In this document: one piece after another, positions 52,101 through 56,012 of the stretch
How the letters are laid out: every line of letters begins with the position of its first letter
Position numbering within the stretch: position 1 is the stretch's first letter
Source: Bolinopsis microptera
Taxonomy: Eukaryota; Ctenophora; Tentaculata; Lobata; Bolinopsidae
DNA: 64,000 nt
Direction of reading: 5' to 3'
Assembly: GCF_026151205.1 (NCBI RefSeq)
Contig: NC_087081.1
Span: 16,418,837-16,482,836, forward strand
Position numbers and translations under genes: made by a program
The notes under the pieces: generated by a model
The model's input: the letters and a program-made list of their open reading frames with translations, nothing else
Told to the model about the DNA's origin: nothing
Databases searched by the model: none

Positions 52101-52659
52101 TTTGCTATAAATCGGTGTCTAAACTTTGAGGGCAGCCGTTAAACCCGCCAACAACACAATTTACAGTGATCTGTCTGTACTAAACTAAACTAATTTATAT
52201 GAGTTGGTGAAGCTGATATCTACTGCACAGGATGAAGGGGTTTAGTCTTATAGATTACCTGAAGAATTGGTAATGGGGAACATCGTTAAGGTTAAGTAGG
52301 GTTTTCAGCTCACTAAACTGCTCAAGTGTCTTTAATAGGGTGTTATCTGAAAAATGTGAGGTACAAAAAATAAACAGTATTTTAAATTTGAGCACTTTCT
52401 TATTAAAAATAATTTTGAGCCGCGCGGCAAAGGCCAAAGCAACTTTTATTACAAAACGGCAAATTAATATAAGTTTGTATACATAAGTTATTTAAAGTAA
52501 TACTATCCACATGGCGCGCTTTTAACGCAGCCCCATCCCCCCTCCCCCAGCTATTGAATACGACAGTAAGGAAGAGTAAATACCATCGTAGAGGAAGCTG
52601 TCAAACAGCTGCTCAGTAGTGTTTGTTTCTTCAGTTGCTGGTGCTCCATCAGTTTCCAT
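1970..52659 (-). CDS. MICAL: MICAL flavoprotein monooxygenase (25 coding exons, 3' end outside window)
   Basis: This is the gene-level entry; the exon groups follow separately. Exons in transcript order: 52659-52584, 52346-52259, 52022-51889, 50766-50578, 35742-35579, 23680-23602, 23245-23097, 22954-22886, 22218-21990, 21582-21472, 21290-21173, 21010-20931, 19913-19589, 16145-15971, 14337-14178, 13887-13784, 13633-13595, 5832-5711, 5551-5451, 5328-5200, 5016-4501, 4184-4041, 3300-3178, 2555-2343, 2092-1970. Every junction is GT-AG and in phase, giving about 1,253 residues without a stop. Domain order is FAD monooxygenase (about 1-470), CH (about 559-660), LIM (787-845), low-complexity tail. 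Known MICALs use NADPH and FAD to oxidise methionines of F-actin and so dismantle filaments, acting downstream of semaphorin-plexin signalling. The last exon has a donor, so the gene continues left, where the family carries a coiled-coil bMERB domain. MICAL-like proteins lack the FAD domain, so this is a true MICAL. Confidence 0.93.
2600..3110. other. MICAL intron with short CACGTG tandem repeat
   Basis: No gene. Near 2996-3050 a roughly 19-bp unit carrying ATCACGTG recurs three times. Confidence 0.5.
3899..3919 (-). pseudogene. Duplicated end of MICAL exon 22 with its donor
   Basis: The last 14 bases of exon 22, its GTAAGT donor and about 45 bases of following intron (4056 down to about 4008) recur at 3919 down to about 3868. 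It is a partial copy without an acceptor and probably not spliced in. Confidence 0.7.
3929..4008. repeat. Tandem CRE plus E-box repeat
   Basis: About four copies of a 20-bp unit that pairs TGACGTCA (CREB/ATF site) with CACGTG or a close variant. It lies between exon 22 and its partial copy. The motifs are visible; any regulatory role is inference. Confidence 0.7.
4501..5016 (-). CDS. MICAL: MICAL exon 21: Pro/Lys/Ser-rich tail
   Basis: A 516-bp exon with acceptor CTTTCAG and donor GTAATT. It encodes an unstructured acidic-then-basic region with PxxP and SP/TP motifs, including a tandem 9-residue duplication (RRPESPASK twice, near residue 960). It is probably a target of proline-directed kinases and SH3 partners; in other MICALs this region binds such partners. 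Confidence 0.88.
5200..5832 (-). CDS. MICAL: MICAL exons 18-20: LIM domain
   Basis: Exon 18 (5832-5711) carries the first Cys pair, exon 19 (5551-5451) the middle ligands, and exon 20 (5328-5200) the last pair. Zinc ligands run C787-x2-C790-x17-H808-x2-C811-x2-C814-x2-C817-x24-C842-x2-H845, a complete two-finger LIM domain with a slightly long second finger. Phases 0, 2, 1 and 1 agree at every junction. The LIM domain in this family mediates protein contacts and autoinhibition. Exon 20 goes on with a basic segment. Confidence 0.93.
5959..10614. repeat. 22-bp satellite, about 210 copies, in MICAL intron 17
   Basis: The unit begins TTCAGCAGCTGATAACGCC and is 22 bp. Almost every copy holds the palindrome CAGCTG. 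Variants are single-base changes (CCCTG, CATTTTG, CACTTTG). The variant order from about 6000 to 8000 recurs about 2.16 kb further on, so the array is itself a duplicated block of roughly 98 units. It has no coding potential because TGA and TAA are frequent. Confidence 0.97.
10648..13594. repeat. 32-bp satellite, about 90 copies, in MICAL intron 17
   Basis: The unit is 32 bp, for example TGGTTTGCTTAGCCACTGGC then TGAGTGGCAGAG. Each copy holds an inverted repeat GCCACT/AGTGGC that could form a small hairpin. Copies differ at TTAGCC versus TTATCC and at GAGTGG versus GGGTGG. A block of about 300 bp is repeated near 12890 and 13200. The array stops within six bases of the exon 17 donor. Confidence 0.97.
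13595..14337 (-). CDS. MICAL: MICAL exons 15-17: CH-LIM linker
   Basis: Exon 15 (14337-14178) encodes a Lys/Ala/Pro-rich linker. Exon 16 (13887-13784) has two AG acceptors 2 nt apart, with exon starts at 13889 or 13887. Only the 13887 start keeps the frame that later reads through the LIM domain, giving a very basic stretch with RSQKR and [12 protein letters not shown]. Exon 17 (13633-13595) is a 39-bp microexon of 13 residues, phase 0 to phase 0, and could be skipped without changing frame. Its GTAAGT donor runs at once into the 32-bp satellite. Exons 16 and 17 are predicted only from splice signals and frame. Confidence 0.68.
14342..15970. other. MICAL intron 14
   Basis: AT-rich intron with a short AATTAACT tandem repeat at about 14345-14420 and a hairpin MITE (separate entry). 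No gene is seen; short ORFs on the minus strand near 15400-15590 have no recognisable domain. Confidence 0.5.
15036..15194. mobile_element. Hairpin MITE
   Basis: Near-perfect inverted repeat: CGTAGTACATACATA at the left end and TATGTATGTACTACG at the right, arms of about 65-70 bp around a GC-rich loop of about 20 bp. No transposase. The superfamily cannot be assigned because no target duplication is clear. Confidence 0.7.
15971..16145 (-). CDS. MICAL: MICAL exon 14: second half of CH domain
   Basis: The acceptor is CCACCTCCCCCAG and the frame joins exon 13 in phase 2. The exon encodes [16 protein letters not shown], then [18 protein letters not shown] and a closing helix, the usual last helices of a CH domain. 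It ends in phase 0 at a GTACGT donor. The CH domain of MICALs is of the single type and does not bind actin well alone; it is thought to support the monooxygenase. Confidence 0.9.
16252..19588. repeat. G-rich 22-bp satellite inside the CH-domain intron
   Basis: About 150 copies of a 22-bp unit containing CACTACTGTGGAGGGAGTGG, with an occasional longer variant holding TGGAGACTGGAGGG. Because 22 is not a multiple of 3 and the unit has no stop in any forward frame, all three plus frames stay open for up to 1,101 codons; these are not genes. In the MICAL transcript (minus strand) each unit reads as a pyrimidine-rich run followed by CACAG. A pair of variants near 17110 recurs near 18674, so part of the array is duplicated at about 1.56 kb. 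Confidence 0.97.
19589..19913 (-). CDS. MICAL: MICAL exon 13: basic linker and first half of CH domain
   Basis: The exon starts after ATTGCAG in phase 1. Residues about 496-558 are a lysine- and arginine-rich linker that may include a nuclear localisation signal, as in other MICALs. From about residue 559 it reads as the first helices of a calponin-homology domain, with LRKWC, a buried Trp and [11 protein letters not shown]. It ends KDM at a GTCAGT donor that is directly continued by the G-rich satellite array, so the CH domain is split by a 3.4-kb repeat-filled intron. Confidence 0.93.
20100..20215. repeat. (GGTTACCT)n microsatellite
   Basis: Tandem 8-bp units GGTTACCT with TTGTTACC variants, in the intron between MICAL exons 12 and 13. 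Confidence 0.85.
20220..20925. other. MICAL intron 12, nothing recognised
   Basis: No convincing gene. A 60-codon plus-strand ORF at 20633-20815 has no domain and is likely chance. Confidence 0.5.
20931..23680 (-). CDS. MICAL: MICAL exons 6-12: catalytic domain remainder and linker
   Basis: Exon 6 (23680-23602) gives [10 protein letters not shown], the second FAD/NADPH fingerprint. Exon 7 (23245-23097) has ITANF and ENIVYYK. Exon 8 (22954-22886) has [16 protein letters not shown]. Exon 9 (22218-21990) has [15 protein letters not shown]. Exon 10 (21582-21472) has [20 protein letters not shown], the flavin-contacting signature shared by MICALs. Exons 11 (21290-21173) and 12 (21010-20931) form the helical end of the enzyme and the linker to the CH domain. 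For exon 12 two acceptors six bases apart are possible; the outer one (start 21010) keeps an RY pair typical of the family. A hAT MITE sits in the intron between exons 8 and 9. Confidence 0.92.
21720..21791 (-). pseudogene. Partial duplicate of MICAL exon 9 with donor
   Basis: The last part of exon 9 (encoding [20 protein letters not shown]) with its GTTTTT donor is copied, with only one or two base changes, about 259 bp downstream in the transcript (source 22050-21979). The copy lies between the true exons 9 and 10 and lacks the first two thirds of the exon. Confidence 0.85.
22253..22746. mobile_element. hAT-type MITE, 494 bp
   Basis: Terminal inverted repeats are CAGGCACGTAGCCAGG and CCTGGCTACGTCCCTG. 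A perfect 8-bp target duplication TAACTAAC flanks it (22245-22252 and 22747-22754), the length made by hAT transposases. The interior has long G and C runs and no ORF for a transposase. It lies in the intron between MICAL exons 8 and 9. Confidence 0.92.
23499..23601 (-). repeat. Tandem 50-bp duplication starting at the exon 6 donor
   Basis: The first about 52 bases of the intron after MICAL exon 6, starting with GTACATTGCTT, are repeated immediately after themselves, the second copy again preceded by AG. A second AG|GTACATT donor context therefore lies about 54 bp inside the intron. Confidence 0.8.
23965..24065. repeat. (TACTAGAAG)n and (TAGTATG)n microsatellites
   Basis: Short tandem runs in MICAL intron 5. 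Confidence 0.8.
24467..24616 (+). mobile_element. Helitron-like element, 5' fragment
   Basis: Starts A|TCTCTACTATAATTCAGAG and matches the first half of the full copies at 25506-26410, then runs into unrelated sequence after TTGATCGGTTTT. It lacks the CTAG end. Confidence 0.75.
24724..25491. mobile_element. 768-bp foldback transposon made of GGCTATAAGCC repeats
   Basis: Two arms of about 370 bp are reverse complements. Ends share TTGGTAGATCACCGACCGGC. It is flanked by an exact 9-bp duplication ATATGAAGG (24715-24723 and 25492-25500), as made by Mutator-like (MULE) transposases. The interior is built from many palindromic GGCTATAAGCC and GGCTATTAGCC modules. No ORF. A FLYWCH/MULE transposase relic lies 5 kb away, but no link between them is shown. 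Confidence 0.88.
25506..26410 (+). mobile_element. Three Helitron-like elements in perfect head-to-tail tandem
   Basis: Copies at 25506-25807, 25808-26100 and 26101-26410, about 300 bp each. Each starts TC and ends CTAG after a short hairpin (CCCTGTGACCACGGG or a variant) a few bases from the 3' end. The array lies between an A and a T without target duplication. These are the marks of Helitrons, rolling-circle transposons. The elements are non-autonomous; no Rep/helicase ORF is present. There is no base between neighbours. Each copy holds repeated CACGTG cores. Confidence 0.88.
26411..26990. other. MICAL intron 5, downstream of the glycosyltransferase gene
   Basis: AT-rich; no gene. It should include the 3' UTR of the minus-strand glycosyltransferase. 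Confidence 0.45.
26994..28631 (-). CDS. Type II membrane glycosyltransferase (B4GALNT-like) with ricin-like N-terminal half
   Basis: A single 545-codon ORF with no intron. Residues 9-26 are a transmembrane anchor after a short cytoplasmic tail, the Golgi type II layout. Residues about 96-225 look like a ricin-type beta-trefoil: repeated Cys pairs (RCVGL, SFCDP, ILCVGI, GLVDC, RCLAP, TECS) spaced as in lectin repeats. Residues about 275-520 are a GT-A catalytic domain: [17 protein letters not shown], then [11 protein letters not shown] with the metal-binding acidic triad at 361-363, and [10 protein letters not shown], a likely general-base region. This arrangement resembles beta-1,4-N-acetylgalactosaminyltransferases (GT12, GM2-synthase type), so it probably transfers GalNAc to a glycan or glycolipid. 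The substrate is not predictable. It is nested in MICAL intron 5 on the same strand, so it needs its own promoter or is a retrocopy. Confidence 0.85.
   Translation of the reverse strand: MVDPSKLKTILLVTTVSLMLLFVGVNLKTSIQDKAPNVAHVWFETDYSQTFQEQELQANQASFLTASGNASFDSNLSEGILDSGTSLESYNPTNNLYRIQFVVVGRCVGLSQDDSLTVSFCDPTAKQAFFFYNGMLRPEDNILCVGIRNSGVLGLVDCNNGIQLTLVDNKLREDNSTGSEIRDVSRNAHIRCLAPNNNHLVLGVPVALTECSHSSSDVALLNETEFLRDRAALMLPLTDETSCNLTACRANHRPPMAKLLPESEVNRCKNLSQSLTVVVKTARRPVLVMRLAESIRKRLNQDLPMIVIDDGPMPHPPELMAQLAKFPNIRYIVSDKKDLGISEGRMIGVKMVTTKYFVNMDDDNVVTESWDAAKMTELLDTTDLTLVGGRTDSTSWPSFLEFGYGKKGEPVLLHYHGTCKKANQGLPFFPECVRCDLTSNSFIAKTKDILEVGGWSLELKVNEHQDLFLRLKAAGKKVVWCPKFRVLNEHPVQSDADDYNNAAYKRLRYKRKVRMNKLFCNHWNVVSYSHQGGGAVTNASWLNDL
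30348..31323 (-). pseudogene. FLYWCH zinc finger plus MULE transposase, frameshifted and shortened
   Basis: The N-terminal part (31323 downwards) has [12 protein letters not shown]...[14 protein letters not shown], a FLYWCH-type zinc finger. It is followed directly by MULE-type transposase sequence ([43 protein letters not shown]). The frame then breaks near 30700 and continues in a second frame with [18 protein letters not shown], a motif typical of these proteins. The usual segment between zinc finger and catalytic core, including its His-containing part, is missing. It is therefore a broken, internally deleted copy. It sits inside a Helitron-like element within the larger inverted-repeat element. 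Confidence 0.85.
31540..31650. repeat. Inverted copies of TTCGGACAGATGTCGC
   Basis: The motif occurs in both orientations about four times and can fold on itself. It borders the transposase relic and may be the remains of its terminal repeat. Confidence 0.6.
33120..33580 (-). CDS. Possible small spliced gene or relic, unrecognised
   Basis: Two neighbouring minus-strand segments read as protein. One (from 33570) starts [19 protein letters not shown], a signal-peptide-like start. The other (33354 to 33129) follows a TTTGTGTTTTCAG acceptor and has Cys, Trp and N-glycosylation sites. The donor joining them is not clear. It lies in the 1.1-kb insertion in the right arm of the composite transposon. 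No family is recognised. Confidence 0.2.
34035..34380. mobile_element. hAT-type MITE inserted in the transposon arm
   Basis: Ends CAGTGGCGTAACTT and AAGTTACGCCACTG (the right end has a one-base offset) form a terminal inverted repeat, flanked by near-identical 8-bp sequences ATAGGCGT and ATGGGCGT. The interior has G and T runs and no transposase. It interrupts the right arm of the 28685-34737 element, so it is younger than that element. Confidence 0.85.
34946..35055. repeat. Perfect 47-bp inverted repeat
   Basis: Arms 34946-34992 and 35009-35055 are exact reverse complements with a 16-bp loop, beginning TTAACCCATTAGGG. It may be a very recent MITE or a structured RNA hairpin. Confidence 0.85.
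35579..35742 (-). CDS. MICAL: MICAL exon 5
   Basis: Exon 5 completes LDHIS and continues [19 protein letters not shown], a close match to the helix-strand that follows the FAD motif in MICAL enzymes, then ends at FD in phase 0. It stands alone: the nearest MICAL exons are about 14.8 kb upstream and 11.9 kb downstream. Confidence 0.92.
35743..36480. other. MICAL intron 4, 3' part, no gene seen
   Basis: AT-rich; minus-strand ORFs of 70-95 codons have no recognisable domain. Confidence 0.45.
36500..37100 (+). pseudogene. LINE reverse transcriptase relic
   Basis: Frame pieces give [22 protein letters not shown], like the QxGFR block of non-LTR reverse transcriptases. They jump near 36680 to [19 protein letters not shown] and [17 protein letters not shown], the usual C-terminal end of such ORF2 proteins. 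The catalytic YxDD core is missing, so it is internally deleted. No stop-free frame covers it. Confidence 0.8.
37246..38328 (-). CDS. Rhodopsin-type (class A) orphan GPCR, single exon
   Basis: 360 codons without an intron. Seven hydrophobic segments are visible, at about 8-33, 45-70, 84-108, 125-145, 175-206, 265-292 and 312-338. Class A marks are Asn26 in TM1 (GSTANLLSL), Asp55 in TM2 ([10 protein letters not shown]), Cys84 and Cys159 for the extracellular disulfide, and NPLLY (333-337) in place of NPxxY in TM7. The DRY motif is changed to A-R-T at 108-110: the Arg is kept, the acid and Tyr are lost. The third cytoplasmic loop is Ser-rich and about 55 residues long. The ligand is unknown; peptide and amine receptors share these features. 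It lies in MICAL intron 4 on the same strand. Confidence 0.87.
   Translation of the reverse strand: MSMTPEQLLFVGLLSLACCLVGSTANLLSLSYFLFGNQNKCHISNILFKLINITDLIICLAVLPVAVSAISYGSPHFFGADILCNMWVFVWYTVSRYSLFLIAVLSVARTNSLLYPLFPQQKAWYLAPCGIYLFVLLVQETFPYWYGEAAHYWPQIVSCGWFLEEILDVNSVQYHVAHMVFVVIETVVPILVITVSSILSWSFLCLINRRRNTVFRANSNENSKASTSVCNISLRQFSVNKSSSVDQRQSSQCSDGLKAADTVSRSASFTILIIGGVCLVLNIPFGLVIVLSSVEQFTDCYLICLQRMVSHQNFLLLMFLIHTGAIELNSVINPLLYICRMNRLRSFILGLLKFKRVSFS
38360..40500. other. Intergenic part of MICAL intron 4
   Basis: Contains an (AGT)n run at 38376-38396 and a roughly 80-bp sequence found twice (about 38737-38820 and 38866-38940). A minus-strand ORF at 39180-39551 (123 codons) has no recognisable domain. 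Confidence 0.45.
40613..40843 (-). CDS. Possible coding exon, unrecognised
   Basis: A minus-strand open frame ends GAAG|GTAAGAGC, a good donor at about 40606. It has a globular-looking composition ([25 protein letters not shown]). No family is recognised and no partner exon is found. On the plus strand, 40885-41070 also reads as a 60-residue peptide-like frame ([20 protein letters not shown]). These may be relics of one transposon or nested gene. Confidence 0.25.
41676..41739. repeat. Perfect palindrome with (AT)n centre
   Basis: GAGAAAGCGCAAAAAACCTG and its reverse complement flank an AT microsatellite; the whole can fold into one hairpin. Confidence 0.85.
42217..42543. mobile_element. Perfect 142-bp inverted repeat (foldback element)
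   Basis: Arms 42217-42358 and 42402-42543 are identical in reverse complement over 142 bp by eye, with a 43-bp spacer. Ends are TTTGACCAAAACCC and GGGTTTTGGTCAAA. No target duplication is clear. The lack of divergence means recent origin or gene conversion between the arms. Confidence 0.85.
42545..45880. other. MICAL intron 4, mostly featureless
   Basis: No gene identified. There is a cluster of CACGTG sites at 44240-44330 and a 13-bp-arm hairpin at 44961-44990. A 68-codon minus ORF at 44718-44924 ([20 protein letters not shown]) has protein-like composition but no known domain. Confidence 0.4.
45889..46218. mobile_element. Foldback element of CCGAGGCCGAGG repeats
   Basis: Ends AAGGGTCGACCGAG and CTCGGTCGACCCTT are inverted repeats. 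Flanks GTGAATGTCC and GTGTATGTCC match at 9 of 10 bases, consistent with a 9-10-bp target duplication as left by Mutator-like elements. The interior repeats GAGGCCGAGGA in both orientations. Confidence 0.8.
46316..46660 (+). mobile_element. tRNA-derived SINE
   Basis: An RNA polymerase III A box (TGGCTCAGTTGG, from 46326) and B box (GGTTCGATTCC, 46370-46380) lie in a tRNA-like head whose anticodon arm is degraded. A roughly 250-bp unrelated body follows, ending near an A-rich stretch (AAAATAAGAGTTGAGATAAAAAA). The right boundary is uncertain. Confidence 0.8.
47340..47450. repeat. G-rich tract
   Basis: Long G runs with GGGGCTACTGG units; quadruplex-prone simple sequence. Confidence 0.8.
47815..48030 (+). 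pseudogene. LINE 3' end relic
   Basis: One plus frame reads [20 protein letters not shown] then [15 protein letters not shown], like the extreme C-terminus of non-LTR retrotransposon ORF2. It is short, truncated and surrounded by noncoding sequence. Confidence 0.65.
48799..48840. repeat. Short inverted repeat
   Basis: TAGGGCAACTTTATAAAT pairs with ATTTATAAAATTGCCCTA around a 6-base loop, with one mismatch. Confidence 0.75.
49823..49862. promoter_or_regulatory. Three tandem CRE sites
   Basis: CGTGACGTCATA occurs three times in 40 bp (TGACGTCA, the CREB/ATF palindrome). They lie in MICAL intron 4 about 0.75 kb from exon 4. The function is inferred only. Confidence 0.5.
50035..50345. repeat. 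Diverged duplicate of 53745-54090
   Basis: Blocks such as ATGTGAACTTC, ATACCAAACCATAGC, CGACAAAATCATT, CATAACGTT and AACAAATTAT occur in the same order at both sites, one in MICAL intron 4 and one upstream of exon 1. In this copy a 46-bp inverted repeat (50091-50136) sits inside. Confidence 0.7.
50578..52659 (-). CDS. MICAL: MICAL exons 1-4: start codon and FAD-binding motif
   Basis: Exon 1 (52659-52584) begins [14 protein letters not shown]; this ATG is the one in frame with the rest, while an overlapping ATG 5 nt upstream is out of frame. Exon 2 (52346-52259) encodes an N-terminal helix. Exon 3 (52022-51889) ends in a hydrophobic strand running into GAG, and exon 4 (50766-50578) continues PCGLR, giving the Rossmann dinucleotide motif GxGxxG at residues 98-103. 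Exon 4 then carries EKR, the MICAL signature NVLHLWP, and the LDHIS segment. These parts bind the FAD cofactor. Phases at the junctions are 1, 2, 1 and 1. Intron 4, after exon 4, is about 14.8 kb and holds a GPCR gene. Confidence 0.93.
50767..51340. other. MICAL intron 3, nothing recognised
   Basis: A short TACATAATTAAA tandem run at 50775-50822, then AT-rich sequence. Confidence 0.5.
51355..51640 (+). mobile_element. Second tRNA-derived SINE family
   Basis: A box TGGTGTAGTGG (from 51364) and B box GGTTCAAATC (51402-51411) at tRNA spacing, then a body with CTGAAAAGGAGATAAGCACC at 51554-51573, a motif I recall from SINEs of several invertebrates. It differs from the SINE at 46316. It lies in MICAL intron 3. 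Confidence 0.75.
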
Positions 52660-53100
52660 TTCATCGTGTAGTGAGCCAGAGCGTGTCACTTCATTCTATA
52701 CAGTGATCATCACGCTACGATAGTTTGCGGAGTATTATAGGGGTTTATTTAGTGATCATATCACGATGATATAATATGGTTTAATGCAGGTTTATAGCGA
52801 TTAGCTAAGGTAAAGATTCCACCTTCAGAAGTGTCTTTAATCTAAACTATTGTAGATAATGAATGGACATCAGTATTAAATTTCTCCTCGCTAAGAAAGG
52901 CCCCTTCTTATACAAATACAACTCTACACCGCTTGTTGCGGGGCAGTGTGAAATGTAAGCCAAATTAAATCACACACATTGCACAGTGTTCCATGTGCAC
53001 AGTAGTAGCTAACTAATCTCTCACATCTAGAGTTGGAAACATATCATGAGTTATCGTCAACACTTACAATAGCTAGGTCAGCCGAGAATATAATAGATGT
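52660..53100 (-). promoter_or_regulatory. Presumed MICAL 5' UTR and promoter region
   Basis: Sequence directly upstream of the MICAL start codon. No TATA box at a convincing distance is seen, and upstream noncoding exons cannot be excluded. Confidence 0.35.
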
Positions 53101-53103
53101 TAC

Positions 53104-53695
53104 CTAATACAATACCTCTCTATACCTCTCTATACCTCTAATTACCTCTATATACCTCTCTATACCTCTGTATAGTGTATACCTCTGTATACCTCTGTAT
53201 ACCTCTGTATACCTCTCTATACCTCACTATACCTCTATATACCTCTCTTTACCTTTCTATACCTCTATATACCTCTCTATACCTCTCTATACCTCTGTAT
53301 ACCTCTCTATACCTCTGTATACCTCTGTATACCTCACTATACCTCACTATACCTCACTATACCTCTCTATACCTCTATATACCTCTCTTTACCTTTCTAT
53401 ACCTCTCTATACCTCTGTATACCTCTCTATACCTCTGTATACCTCTGTATACCTCTGTATACCTCTGTATACCTCTCTATACCTCTCTGTACCTCTCTAT
53501 ACCTCTGTATACCTCTCTATACCTCTCTATACCTCTCTATACCTCTGTATACCTCTCTATACCTCTGTATACCTCACTATACCTCTCTATACCTCTGTAT
53601 ACCTCTGTATACCTCTCTATACCTTGAACTATACCTCTGTATACCTCTCTTTACCTCTATATACCTCTCTATACCTCTATATACCTCTATAGGCT
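53104..53695. repeat. 10-bp tandem array TATACCTCTG/C
   Basis: About 58 units of TATACCTCTN, upstream of MICAL exon 1. The 10-bp unit without stops gives a spurious plus-strand ORF at 53175-53627. Confidence 0.95.
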
Positions 53696-53744
53696 TTGTG
53701 GGACTGAGTATAAGTGTGTGAGGTTATCACAATATCGCGTGTCG

Positions 53745-54090
53745 AAGCAAGATGTGAACTTCTAGCTTTCTAGGGAACTGAGAGACTTCCGGTAAATCGG
53801 GCTCAAACTAAAATACCAACACCACTCCTCATATGTTTTCTTTTATCAAATCCTATAAAATATAATAAAACTCTTTATTAATACCAAACCATAGCCACGG
53901 TCTGCGCCGCATTTTTCAGTGAGCGACAAAATCATTCTTAGCTTATGATTACATTTGACTACATTTAACTACATAACGTTGACATAATAGCCAAAAGTTG
54001 TCAGGATACTGAACTCAAACTTACAAATTAACGTCAGTGCTTAAACGGGTCATCATGGTTATCCGATTAGAGGGTTTGTAACAAATTATA
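53745..54090. repeat. Diverged duplicate of 50035-50345
   Basis: The partner of the copy in MICAL intron 4, with the same order of conserved blocks and without the inner inverted repeat. Confidence 0.7.
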
Positions 54091-54094
54091 TCTA

Positions 54095-55895
54095 TGACAG
54101 CTCTGTGCTATTCCAATAACCAGGAGGTTACATGGCGTGAAAATAAAACAGGCTCGGAGACATGCTCATGTTGGAGACATGCTCATGTTGGAGACAAGAG
54201 AACGTACAAGGACGGTGTGAGAATTCTTATGCAGCTGCGAACTGTTCTTGAAAGATCTCTAAAATATGTTTCCTGATCTGAGAAAATTTTGAATGTCATC
54301 GTGTGAGACTTGATACGGGCAAATAAACACGGAACGGAAGAAATATGAAAATCCCCAAAATACCTACAACTCTCCGGTGAGTTGTAGGTATTAACAATGA
54401 AAACGCTGCTCAAGTATCCTGTCACGGGGGATGATTACACTAAGGATGAGACGAAGGCCAGGAGACTAAGGAGAAGAGAGGAGTAAAGTAGTAGTAAAGG
54501 GAGAAGTAGTTGGGAGGAGTAAAGAGAACACTCAAAATACCGGGAAATTATAAATACTCATGCATCCGACATAATCACGAGTACAATTATTACATCAGCA
54601 CACACAGAGATTATACGTTAGTGAATAGTTTAATAAACTATCCTCAGGCCTCAGGTATGCTAATTATACTCAGGTATGCTAATTATACAGTGGTCATCAT
54701 AACAAGGACGCGATATAAAATGTACAACTATCTTCTGTATAGATGCTCTGACAAAGAGCCTCGTGTTACATTATAGTGTAACACAGTGTAACACAGTGTT
54801 ACACTGTGTGCCTAAGACGTGGTCTGTTTGGCTGAGTGCCAGCTAACGAGGAGGCTATTATTATACCACCCTACTACCTATAACACTACTACTACACCCT
54901 CGCAGGAACCGACATTTCATTTGATTATCCTGATTTTGACAGATATTTACAGAGCTGTTAATTGGAATTGTGCTGAGATCTAGAGGAGATATTATTATAG
55001 AATCCAGAGTAGGCCGCTTTGAGTTTTAATAGTTTGATGATCCTGTTAAGACTCAAATTACGATTCTTATCTTAGTATTATCGGCTTTCGCAGTGTTTAT
55101 TTATAAAAATCATAATAACTTCCTATAAATATTTCGTTAGCATATGTGCAAACTGCAAGCTTTTTGATAATCCTTGTTTTAATTTCTGTAAATATCGAAA
55201 TCAAAGTTCGGTGTGATGACAAGTGCCGCAATCTTGGCAATCTATATAAATATCAGCATATTAGCCGATGATAGAGTTGCTTGGAGAAACAAATTTTAAC
55301 TCTAGCTGTCTTGATCTGTACTGATCACCATTTTAGGATGACTTGATTTCTTAGGGGTTTTGAACATTTTAATGGTGTAAACAGTTAATAATAATATAAA
55401 AATATCAAGTTTATTCGATATCAAGACTGTTCAGTATAGCACCATTTGGAACAGTTAGCCATCAGCAAGGTAAGCAATGTCGAGAAACACATAACTTATA
55501 AACCAGCTGCTATGAGTATGATCATATTATTATCTAATATTATTTCAATCATAAAAATATCTTCATAAGCACATGATAATATTTGCTAAACCTGGGATTA
55601 TGTAAGAAAATTACCAAACTCATGTCAAGCATTCCAATAAAGCTGTCATATCTGTCAGATAGACTACATGATTATGTAGAGAATGCTTTGCAGATTAATG
55701 TTGTCATAATGTCAGATTGTCCAGCCACTTTGAAACAGAGAAGGACGGAATTAAAGCACTTTAAAACGCTAAATAATGTTACAAAATAACACTATAATAA
55801 GACTAGTTTTATTGTAAGGGAGTAAGGGGAACACAATATAACAGTACTTGTGTAACCCGTGCCTACGGCCGGGACTTCACAATCGCAGTTGAAAT
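54095..55895. other. Noncoding, nothing recognised
   Basis: No gene or repeat family recognised apart from short runs (GTAACACAGT repeats at 54778-54808). Confidence 0.4.
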
Positions 55896-55900
55896 GCAAA

Positions 55901-55969
55901 AGTATAAACCCGCCTATTATATTCGAAAATATGCATTATATTGTCGAATATAATAGGCGGGTTTATACT
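55901..55969. repeat. Perfect 26-bp inverted repeat
   Basis: AGTATAAACCCGCCTATTAT and the following six bases pair exactly with 55944-55969 around a 17-base loop. Confidence 0.85.
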
Positions 55970-56012
55970 CTCCCTATAGTCCTAACAGTGTTAGTGTTAG
56001 TGTTAGTGTTAG

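Noticed and set aside
53175-53627. 150-codon plus-strand ORF
   Set aside because: Reading of the 10-bp TATACCTCTN array.
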